Source: Dermatemys mawii (taxonomy: Eukaryota > Chordata > Testudines > Dermatemydidae). Taken from it: a stretch of 64,000 nucleotides of DNA. Shown here one piece after another: positions 24,701 to 36,700 of this stretch (position 1 is its first letter; each line of letters opens with the position of its first letter). Both the position numbers and the translations under genes were made by a program. Where the stretch lies: assembly GCA_007922305.1 (NCBI GenBank), contig ML677358.1, positions 13,901,131 through 13,965,130 of the forward strand, given 5' to 3'. Under the pieces are notes generated by a model that saw nothing but the letters and a program-made list of their open reading frames with translations, was not told the origin of the DNA and searched no databases.

Positions 24701-27700
24701 TGGAATTGCATCGGCGGAGCGGGAGAAGGGGGGAAGAATCTGGCATGAGTATCTAGGGGAACAAGGATATAAAACCCCGGTATCATGTTTCTATTCTGCC
24801 CTTACACAATGTCCTCATTGGAATCAGTGTCACTCACCATTCTCCATCAGCTTGTCCTACGGGAGCTTTTCTAAACCAGACAGCTGCAAAGCCCAGCACA
24901 TCAGCATCAGAATGCAGACGTGCATGAAGACAAGGATTGCTCATGGAAAAGAGGTCACCTTCATTTTCTATATTTCTCCATGTTCAATGACAGAGGAATC
25001 TCTGATGATGATAATACCTAGCTCTTATCTAGCACTTTTCGTCAGTAGATCTCAAAGCACTTTAGAAAGGAGATCAGCAGTTAAGAGTTGGAAGAACTGA
25101 GTCACAGAGAGGGGAACTGACCTGCCCAAGGTCGCCCAGTAGTGGCAGAGATGGAAATAAAATCCAGGTCTCCTGTCTCTGTCCACTAGGTCACGCTGAA
25201 AAGGCCCTGGGTCATTATCTAGCTACAATTGGTGGAGTGGGGAAAGAGGAGAGGTATCAACTTTGGCTGCTACAGAATAGTGACATCCCCTGCTGAATTA
25301 AATACAACGGGCTAATGATTTCAGGGAATTTACTCCAGGAATGAGTTTGGCCCACTGGGTCTAAGAACACCATGGAGGCCTCTTGGCCAGTTGCCTCCTG
25401 CCATTTTCTGCCTTATCCTTCCTTACCATTGACAATTAACTGGAGGCTAATGCGTTCCTCCAGCCCAGCCAGCCTGTTCCACAGAACTAAGGTGTAAGTC
25501 CCGGAGTTCTGTTCCGACACGTCTTTGATCTGCATCGAATAGGGAGATTGCTTGTTGGGAATTAACTTGCCGTCCTTGTACCTGCAGGGAAATAAGGAGC
25601 AAATGCATATTCAGATAGGTACTGTCCTACTGAAATACAGCCAGAGGCCTGCAGGAGCTAATACTGGGAGCTATCTGGCAGCAACATGTGCTCAGAGGGC
25701 TTTGGTCACAGATCCTGGGAGCCCTTTCAGAGGGGACTTACCAGGTTTCCCAAGAAAACAAGTTAGGGGGCAGCTCACTGTCCTAGAGGTACGAATGCTC
25801 CAGGTCAGGATATGTGCAAAGTGGGTGCAAACTACCGCCACTGGTGTGAGTGAGGAATTCTGGTTGTTAGCATTTTACGCCTGCTTGGCATTGATGCAAC
25901 TGGTGACAAGTGAAGAATCTGGCCCTTGGCCTTTCTCTTCCAGGCTGCAGCAGTGACCCCAGCTAGCTGGTGGGGAGAGAGGCAGCACCCACGGAGCTCC
26001 CAGGGGAGTTCAGTTCAGCGCCTCTGGTCAGTGCAGGCTGGAATCTTTGCTATCGATGTGCCAGATTCCAGGACCGAACCTACTGTCCCCTTTCCCACCG
26101 CCCCACTCCCAGACCCAGGAAGGGCTCTGCCCTGTTGTGTGTTGCACAGCAGCAGGGAGTGCTGGGCAGCCCTGTGAGTGCGCGTGCGGGGAAGGAAAAA
26201 AGCGAATGATGAGAGAGCAGGACGTGGCCAAAACCAGAAGATTGAACGCAAGGACCAATTTTCTTCCTTGGCTGGCTGCCAGTTGCCTGGGAAAGAGCAA
26301 GGGGAGATCTTTTCCATCAATAGAAATTGCTGGGATCCTCGGACCAACCATATTAGCCAGCTCCTTCTGCTGCAGCGTGGCTTCACTCCTGCAAGGAATT
26401 TCTGCAAGACCCTTGTTAATCTCAACCCTCCTTTCACCCCTTCCTTAGTCCCTCCTCTGTGAATGATGGGCATGAAAACTGGGAGACACAGGCTAAGAAA
26501 GGTGGGTTACCACTGGAACTCTGGCGGGGGATAGGCGACAACCTTCACGGGCAGTTTCACGACTTCATCTCCCGCTGTGGCTTCTATCACTGGGCCCTTC
26601 CTCCACTCCACGTTGATGAAGGGCTTCTCTGTAACAGCAGGACCATGCAGACAGGTGACAAGACAAAAGGCCAGGGGGAGAAGCAGAAAGAGACCTGTCA
26701 AGCTGATGGGCTGTCACAGTGGCAGAAATGTCACGTGTCCGGCAACACAAGAAGGGGGTTACACTTTTTGAGACATTCATAATACTGTACCCAGCTCTTC
26801 TTTCACACTTTTCATTGGCAGATCTCAAAGCACGTTACAAAGAAGGTTAGTATCATTATACTCATTTTACAGATGGGGAAACAAACAGTCCAACAGAGGT
26901 GAAGTGACCTGCCCCAGGCTCCCTACAGGCTAACAGAAAGCCAGGAATAGAACCCAGATCTTCTGAGTTCTGTTCTAATGCTCTGTCCACTACCCTATCC
27001 TGCCTCTTCAGTGACTGTGTATCTCCAAGCATGTTTGTACAAGTGTACACTTATCTGTGCACATGTCTGGCCGCATGTACACTCCTCTGCAGCGTGCACT
27101 CGGATGGGGGTGAGGGCACCACCAGGATCACCTGGGCACTGTGTGGCGATGCTCAGGAGCATATGAATGCTTGTAATTTATTGCCACAGGACAACGTCTC
27201 AGCTCAAATGAGCACTTGCCTTGCAGTGAGGCTCCTGCTATTTCACACCCAGCTGCCCAGTGTGATGACATGGTCGCAGAGCGGTTGACTGACTTGCTGC
27301 GTGGGGGTGAAGGGAGGGTCATGTGCACTGAGTCTGCAGCTCAGCTGGTACTGGAATTCCAAAGGTCCCTGGACCGTGGGGATCCTCTAGATCGCACGCG
27401 ACAGGCAATGCTTCAAAAATATCTCTCCGGTGTGTTAGTGAACAAAATGCCTCCTGATAATTCTCTTCTTGCCTATCTGTTTCTGGTCTCTCTGCCCACT
27501 GCCACACCCCTGCCATCTTGACAAAACAGAAGCCCATTGTACCATGCACAATGACATCGGTGCGCTCCGCGAAGGTCTGCTCCCCATTGCTGGCCATGCA
27601 CACATATTTCCCCAGGTCCTGCTGGCTCACGTTTTGAATGATCAGGATACTGGAGAGCTCAGTGTGGGTCTGTTGGGAGCGCCTCTCCGGCAGCTCGGTG

Positions 27701-30700
27701 ACGGCACGGTTCATCTGCCAAGAAGATGGGGGAAGGGGGTTAAAAGATAAGTCAAGGGAATAGACAGTTTGGACGGGTTACATGTGAGGTTCTTCACTGC
27801 CAGGAACATTCAGTCTTCCTCAGTTACTTCTTCCCGAGTCATTGTTTAAAAGATGGGCAGTGCCAAGAACTGCTTCAGCCCTTTGAGCCATGATAGGGCT
27901 GGCAAAGAGCCATTCCTGTGGGCCTAGGAATACACGTCTTAGTCTCGTAACAGGTCCTTTGTTATCACAGGCTCCACGCCAATCTGTGGGCCAGTAGCCT
28001 GGGGCAGAGTGTAATCAGTCTGCAGAGCCCCCTCACTACAGTAATGTCTTGAAGCTCACAAGATGATATCACCCTTCAATAGCATTCTGCAGAGAGAAAT
28101 CTGGTCTGTGGCTATTCTCCCTGAAAACCCGCTCCTCTGTAGTCAAAGGTACCACACGATACTAGTGGGCTTCCAGAATTGGTAAGCATCTTAACAGACA
28201 AGTGGGTTTCGCATGCCCTGTCCTTCTGCCTCCCATATTTAACCTCCATGTAAATAATCAACTGGATGTCAAACACACAAACAATGAAGTCGCTTTAATG
28301 CAATAGGCCTGTTAAAGCAAAAACTCAAGAGAAATACAGTGCAGTGCCTTAAAAGAGAACACCTGCTAAAGGAATCAGCTTCCACTCCATAAGGGAAAAT
28401 ATGCTTGATCAAAGGCTGGATTTTGCTCTCAGTTACAGCCCTGTAAACCTGGTGTAACTCCATTTAAGTCAGAGATGTTACTCTGGCTTTGCACCCATGG
28501 AAATGAGAAGATTGTTTGGTCGGACAACTGGTAACGCAATAAACAGGTTGAAAGGGACTGTTATTTTTTGGGGTGGGAGAGAGGGAGCTAAGGTTCTTTT
28601 GTGAACTTGCTTCTGCTGTAGAGAGGCACAATGGGAAAGCTGGGATAGCAACCTAGTCACACCATCAAAATGGGATGCCCTGTCTCAGCCAATGATGTCA
28701 CAGCACAATTGGTATCTAACTCTCATTGTCAGCTGTGAAGGAGGAGGATACTGACTGGCAAACCCCTTCCCAGCTCACAAACTGACATGGGAACAGGATG
28801 AGCGTTAAGCCTGGGGACCACACATCCTGCTGATCGGCCACTGATTTCTCTAACCCAGCACAGAAAGAGGAACTGAATTGACTAGAGAAGCAGGTCTGAG
28901 CAGGCATCCTTTAGAAACAGCCAGCACAGATTGTTCCCAAAGGAAATAAGTTTGTGGGAGGGAGCAGCTGAGGGACAGGGGAACGTTACATGTACCTGTT
29001 TTCCAGGATAATCCCACTGGAAGTTTACTCCAGCATTAAACTCGGCCCACACTGTGCAGTTGAGGGCCAGCTTTTCTCCCACTAGTAGCTCCATGGCCTT
29101 CTTAGGAAATAACTGGATGTCATACAGCTCATTCCCTGATATAAAGAAGGTGAGAAAATACATCTCTCAGCTAAAGAAATGCCATTAACTCTTTGACACT
29201 AGGATCTGGAACGCTCAGTCCAATGCACATCGGGCACCCTGAGGCTTGCAATTCAGCCAAGCCCATCATCCCTTCGCCTCCCTGCCCCTGGGTTTCGGTT
29301 CATTCTATGGACATCTGCGCCCAAAGGGGAAGTGATGAGTAAAGCAGCAGCACCCAAAGAAAGGACAAAGTGACCTTTCTCCATGTCCAGCGCTGCCTGG
29401 TCACTGGCTGTTCCCAATGCAGACAGTTGTAAGGGGATCCTAGCGTGCACGCTACAGCATGGAGCGCTGCACATACACAGCACAGCTTGAATACTATAAA
29501 TCCAACATAATGTAACTATAGTCCAGAGTGCTGGGCAAGGCTAGTGCCATCACGCTGCCGAGACACACCTCTGGAACACAGGATTTGAAAACTGCAGTGT
29601 CATTAAAACTGCCCCATTTGCACCTAACCGAATCTCTAAGGATCAGATTCTGGTACCCTTCAACTGAGTAATATCTTACTCCATGACTAGTCCCACTGAA
29701 TCCAGTAGGACAGCTTAAAGAGCAAGGTGCCACTCAACGTGAGTAAAGGTATCGTGATCTGGCCCCTTAATTGGTCATTGATAAGATGCTTTCCTAAATT
29801 GGAAAAGGAGCCATTTGGACGGCATGAGGGATTCCTCACTTTTCTAAGCGTCAGTGATTCCAGGCTGGGTGGTGTGTTTTGGGCCACCGAGAATTAATTA
29901 GCAACAAAACGTTCCCAGACGGACTCTGAAACCCACCTCCACCTCTCACCCACATTCAAACGAATGGGAAAGTTCACCACCCGGCTAAGAATTTATTGCC
30001 ATCTGCCCATTTGCAGCCTCACCAGTACATCCCATAATTTCTCTCTCCAAGTTATTGAGAGGAGAAAACTAGATTTCTTTTTCTACTGGGGGCTGAAATT
30101 CCAGAGCGACCCGCTGCCCTGCTGCAGCTCACCTGTGACATGTACGATGAAATAATTGGACCGGAAGAGTTTCTTGTCAATGATGGTTTCGCACTGAACA
30201 AACAAGGAGTCCCTGATCAGGTGGGTGGGGACCAGCATCCCCTTCTTGTTGTCCCAGAGAACCCTTCTCCCGTCTGGGTAGATAACGGAGTTTGGCTGCA
30301 AAAAGCAACATTTTGCAAACTGTCTGCAGAAGTACATGGTGGCTGCATTCCCTCACCAACCCCCCATTTTTCCAAGGCTAACACATTCCATTTGTGTTGG
30401 CTGGACAGAATAAATGCAGCCTCACGCCACACTGGACTCCTGCCCTCTCTTCCCCCTAACTCTTTGTCCTATAGGAATCCCAGCATCCTCTGCTGCCTGG
30501 GAAGTGACCATAAAAGACTCTGTATCCATGCAGTTAAGCTCACAGTCTGCAGAATGGGACCTGAACTTCCAGGAATGGAAACAGATAGTGATAACTAAGG
30601 AAATTGCTGCTGATTCCCCAAACATAAGCCCAAATGGGATGAGGGCTGACCTCGTTTGGGGTCCTTCCCGGGCAAGGGAAAGGCCCCTGGCCCCCAAAGC

Positions 30701-33700
30701 GTCCCAGGAGGCCTTTGCACAATAGTAACACTCATCCTGGAAGGATGTATTAGCACTGTAGAAAAATCACAAAGCAAGCTGATAATAGAGTTGTGTTTAA
30801 TCAGCAGTCCCCACAAGTACAGGCTCCTGTCCCCCGGGAACACTGACCACCAAGGGTATTTGAAGACCAAGGAGCTAAAGGTAGTGGAGACAACAATGAA
30901 CAGGTATGAATGTTATTGGGAAATTCTACTAAACAAAGATTTTACAATTTAAGTGAAAGGGAGCAGATCCAGCAGGAAACCCACAGGCCATGTGGCAGGG
31001 AATGCCCAAAGCGGCTGGTTAGCAGAGCCAGTCAACACATAAAATGAGGAAGCTGGCAGCTTGCATTTTCCATGGAAAACCCACCCTGTGCATTTCCCAG
31101 CTCCTGCAATGTCTATTCTGCTCCTTCTCAGCCAATTAAAATGTAGAATAAAGGAGATATTGTCTATACAGGAGCCTCATTCAGGCAGGTCTCTTACCAA
31201 GAATAGGGTGATGTTAAGATCTGGGATGGATACCAAGCAGGGCACCCACGTGTTCTCTTTCTTGTTGATGAGGAGGGTTTCGGGTTTGTTGATAAACGGC
31301 TGCTCGAAATCTGAGAAAGAGAAGTGAAGAAAAGAAAGAATAAACAGAGGCAGGAGAAGAACAGGGGGAGAAACAAGAAAAAGGTGAATTTCAGGCATTT
31401 GTTAATCTGACTATTCAGGGGCTAGAAAGTTTAAAAGACTCCTTGTAACTGAGACTCAGCAGACTTGCCACTGAACAACCTCTCCGCATCCAGCAGACAC
31501 CCTGCAATCCATCTTCTGATATCACCATGAGCCTCCTTGTTATAGGAGTCCCCACCCTTCATTCTGCCAGTCAGGGTTGTCCATGTTGGGTCTCCTCTCA
31601 GCACAATTGCCATGGCAGTTGAATGCTTTTTTCGGTGGTAATTTTAGGAAGTTAACCCCTTCCCCAGCTCCCTACAGGTCTTTCTGGGCCCTGGGTTCAA
31701 ATCTACCTCCGGGGACTTTGAGAAACAGGCTCTTCTTCTCCTTAGTTCAGTCCCTGATCGGCTCTTCCCCTAACACGGAAATGGCTCTGTGTCTCTGGGC
31801 AGAGCTAGCTGGGATGTGCAGGCCTAGAGTAAAGGCAGACAGCACGACCTTCCGGCCCGAGGAGGAGGTGATCTGCAGCCCAATAGCATGCAGATATCAT
31901 CCTGTGGAGATCCCGCCTGATAGATAAACACATGAGCTGAGATTTCCAGGGCTTCCACCCAATCTCCTCTCAACTTTCACAAGCACAAATATTGACAGGA
32001 AGAGCAAAAACACCAAGTCCACAGAATTAACATTTGAAGCTGTTTAATGAATGCAGTTTCTTAGGTTAGGCCCGTCAGAGCCACACAGGATCCTAGGGAG
32101 GGCCTCCAAAGGAACATCCAACAAACAAGCCCCCCATGTAGGGGTTGCTCTCCGCGTACTGCCTGGGAAGGTCCAAAATGTCAGGGACACATCTAACCAC
32201 TAGTGCACACGGCGCTTCCAATGACATGCAGGGGGTCCATTTCTGTAGCACAGATCATGTTTTCTGTAAACACTGTTTCATGACTCAGCATTTCTGATGT
32301 AACTCCAAACAGTGGGACTGGATAACCGGCTGATCTAGCAGATTGGGAAGGGACGACAGAGACTTTCACCTCTAAATCATCAATTCAAATCTAGCCAAGG
32401 GCCACAGGGAGAGAGAGCTGAGAGCAGCTGACGCCTGTTTGGTGGCATAGAGTGGTTGCCATTATTATTTGGATTGTGGTAGTGCCTAGGAGCCCAGTCA
32501 TGGACCAAGTCCCCATTATGCTAGGCACTTAGCTTACCATCTAAGTAAAAAGATAGAGATTCCCAACAGTGTCTAAGATGCGTTATTTGCTCTCCCCTCC
32601 ACTCATATTTAGAATAGGAAATAACAGATGTAACCATGCGGTGCCTGTTGGCGAATGTTGACTTTTAAATGGCAACCACTGTACTATGTGTGCAATAAGT
32701 TCTTGTGAGTTTTAGTGGACATGGTTCACATAATAAAACCCACTACCACAATTAGGCCTCTTTTGGCAGTCTCAATCACAACGAAGTCAATGTAACTCCA
32801 TGTGGCCACTATCATCCTTGAGCAGCTAGTCCACGTACTCAGATGCTACAACTTTTGTGCTGCAGAACCTGTGTTTTATAGTATGGGCAGTAGAGACTCA
32901 TGCTTTTAAGTCCCAGCATCAATCCCAGGATACCTTAACAAGAATTGAAGAGGCCTAAAGACCAAACTCTCTTCTCATCCTACAGGGCTCATTGACAGAG
33001 GCAAGGTGAGAAGTTTGCACTGCCACTCCTCATGTTCCGTGCAGGTAAAGCACAGGGTTTTTCTGTTTCCCTTGCCGATACAGGGACTTTGCAGCATTTT
33101 TCTCCAAGGAATTTCTTTGTTGTTAAATGCTCCTGCCAAAAGGTTCTGTTTTAGGGGTTACTTCATTGTGGTGGCTTTATGTAATAGTGCCTTCAGTATG
33201 CATGTGAAGAATAGCCACTAATGTTCATATGAAGGACTAAGGCAAGATTAGAATAGGAGACAACCAATATTTGGGATGGGAATTCCTGCCAAGTCTCTTC
33301 TGCTGCTGGCTATTGTTGTTTTGAGTTTGTTATAGAAGGATTTGTTCTGAAATATCTGCACAAGCTGCTCAGCTGGGTATTCGGTGCTCTGCAAATACCA
33401 GCCGCAGATTTCATTGGCCACTCTAAATCTAGACCAGATCCTAGATATCCCATGTTTAGAATCTATGCTGATGGCAGTGTCTCTCCAAAGTGAAGGCAAT
33501 ATCCTTTGAAATGTCTGTGTTGCATCTGATCTTGTCTGGCTTCACCTGTGCAATCTGCCCATTTGGACTATGGGAATATTTCTTACTTAGGGTTGTGGCG
33601 GATCTTCAAAAAGACCTGGGTTTGGTGCATGAATTCTGGGTGAACTGTGTTATGCGGGAGGTCAGATTAGATTATCACAATGGTCCCTTCTGGCCTTAAA

Positions 33701-36700
33701 ATCTATTACTCTATTTACCTGAGTCTCTACAGAGACTATTACCATAACTTCCAAGGGAGATGAGGTTCCCCTTGGCAAAGCACCTTATGTAGAGCCATGG
33801 GATAAGACGTCCATGACCCCTTTTCCTTATTACCCAACCACTAGTGCTATCTTTTTAAAAGAGAAGTGCCCAAATATTGCTTGACTGAGAGCCACACTTG
33901 CAACTTGCCAGGAGCCTGAGACCTGCACCAGTGTCTGAGTGGGCCCAGCCAGAATAAGCCCATCCCATTGGCTGCTGCTGGTATAACACGTGACAATGAT
34001 TGCCATTAAAAGATGGGTGTTTGCCAGCATTCAGCACACAGTGGTATCAGATATACTGTGGTCCTTCACTCTACTTTGAAAGAGGGAATAGCTGCAGCTG
34101 AGGGAGACCCTGTGGCATGGCAACTCAAGGTCAAAATGAAGGTTGCCACAGCCCCTAATTTAGGATCATGCGGCTCAGACTTAGGGGTACTCTGTTGTAA
34201 TATTCAGTTTGCATGAGGAACCTTATTGGTTCATTTTCACAGGCTCTTTGCCCTACACATCTGCTGTCTCTGTGCTCAGGGCTGCAGATTTGTTTGTGAA
34301 TTTGAACACACCCCTGATTCTTGTCACTAGCCCTTTCCAGAGTTTTGGAGAAGGGGAAGAAGAATAATTATTGCAGGTGAGACACCACGAGATCCCCTCT
34401 GAGCTCAGAGATGGCAGCAAAGAACTCGGTTACTAGGTGGATCACTGCCAAGGAGACTGTGATTCATGTTCTCAATTTCTTGTCTGACCACATCATGTGT
34501 TGTCTATAAGGCTGTCATAATGGGTGGGCTGGGACCCATTTAGCATCTTCTTCAGCCATAGATACTAAGCCTTCTGAGACAGGGGCTGAATCCTGTTCTC
34601 TTTGTTATAGGCACTCTGTATGTTCACAGCACTGACTAAAAAACGTGTAATAATAAAATCATCATCATTATCATAATACATACACACACCTGGGGAAAGA
34701 GAAGACCTGTAGAGTGTTAATTTTAGTGCTGAATGCAGATGGCCAGATCAAAGCAATAGAAGGTCCCACTGTTCTATCACAGCACAGACATCCTCCTGTC
34801 AATTCTACAGAGAGCTCTAACGTGAACATTTATGTTGAGTGATGAATGAGTGGTTTGATCACCATCTCTCCAGACTTCTCCAACAAATAAATCAGCCCTC
34901 CCTAGCTCTTGGGATGGATCTACAGAACACAGCACAGCTCAGCTGGAGAAGAATAGAACTTTATCTGGAAATCTTACAACTGGCAACTCGCCAGTGGAGA
35001 TGGGGCAGAGGGCGGGGAGAAGTTCCCTGATCACACATTCCAAGTATTCTCTAGGGTTTGAAAATTACAGGCCAAAGTTTTAAGAATGGATGTGAAAATC
35101 CACAGGCAAAAAGACTCTTGCAAATGCATACGATTTACTTTCCACATGTAAGTCAGATAAAAATTATGCACATTATTAGCTAGACACCCAATCAACCATA
35201 TAGGTAGGTACTTATACAATCCTCGCTATTGTCATCTGAGCCACCATCCCACATATATGCATTAGCCTCTTCAAGACCGGAAGAGAAGAGGGGGCTGCAT
35301 TTCAAGACCGATAGAACTGGCAGGGATTTGGGGGATCCTGAAATGGGACTGACATAGAAAGAGGTGCTACAGGTCAGGGCTGAATACACTGGCAGAGCAG
35401 TGTATGGCTGTTGCAGAGCATCTGGCTACACTCTGCCCTGCTCTCCTTAATGTGTCAGTCCGGCACTATACCGAGCATTGCAGTTAGTTGGGCTCTGTTT
35501 CTGTTTCTTTGACAGCCGCCCAGTAAGTTTCATTTATTTACAGATAGAGCTTCTCCAAGGCCCAGTGATCTGCTTCTAGGGCATGGCAGAGCTGAAAATT
35601 CCTGCATTCCAGTCCGACTGGAACAATCACCCCAGGCACCAATGTAATTGAATCCCGGACGGAGCAGAGCTTCAGCAATCCTCCAGAAGTGGACGGATAT
35701 TGATTTGCTCTAAGCATGGGGAGATGGCCCTCCGCCCCACTTCCCAAGCCCCCTGGATTCCAACAGCCTTTTGCAGACAAGAGGAAGAGCATGTTTAGGG
35801 AGGAACCTTTCAAGAGAAGAGGTGTGAAACCAGTTCTGTTCTGCTGCTGCTGGAAGACATATTGCTGCCTGAAAGCAAGACTGGACTTTTTTCATATTTC
35901 TGTCATTGTTACCAAGCTTTCCTTGAATTTCTGTTTTTATCTCCCACTCAGTCAGACGGACAGCACCACTGCCCTCACAACCATCCAAGTCTTGTGATTA
36001 ATTGACAGCCCTTGATTAATTGCAGTTAACTCATGAGAGGAGCTCAAAAAAATTAATTGCAATTAAACACACTGTTAAACAATAGAATGCCAACTGAAAA
36101 TTATTACATATTTTTGGATGTTTTTCTACATTTTCAAATGTATTGATTTCTGTTACAACATACAATACAAAGAGTACAGTGCTCACTTCATATGATTATT
36201 TTTGAGTACAAATATTTGCACTGTAAAAATGATAAACAAAAGAAATAGTATTTTTCAAGTCACCTCATACAAGTACTGTAGTGCAATCTCTCTATTGTGA
36301 AAGTGTAACTTGCAAATACAGATTTTTTTTGTTACATAATTGCACTCGAAACCAAAACAATATAAAATTTTAGAGCCTAAAAGTCCACTCAGTCCTCCCT
36401 CTTGTTCAGTTAATCACTAAGAGAAACAAGTTTGTTTACATTTATGGGAGATAATGCTGCCTGCTTCTTATTTACAATGTCACCTGAAATTAAGAACAGG
36501 TGTTCACATGGCACTTTTTTAGCTGATGTTGCAAGGTATTTACAAGACAGATATGCTAAACAATCGCATGCCCCTTCATGCTTCAGCCACAATTCCAGAG
36601 GACATGCTTCCATTCTGATGATGCTCGTTAAAAAATAATGCATTAATTAAATTTATGACTGAATTCCTTGGGGAAGAATTGTATGTCTCCAGCTCTGTTT

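Noticed and set aside
26507..26701. Open frame joining a hydrophobic, signal-like stretch directly to FLT4 exon 8, suggesting an alternative first exon for a secreted Ig4 form.
   Set aside because: The frame begins at TTG, not ATG. The in-frame sequence back to an upstream TGA has no ATG, and the leucine-rich stretch is simply the pyrimidine tract of the exon 8 acceptor.
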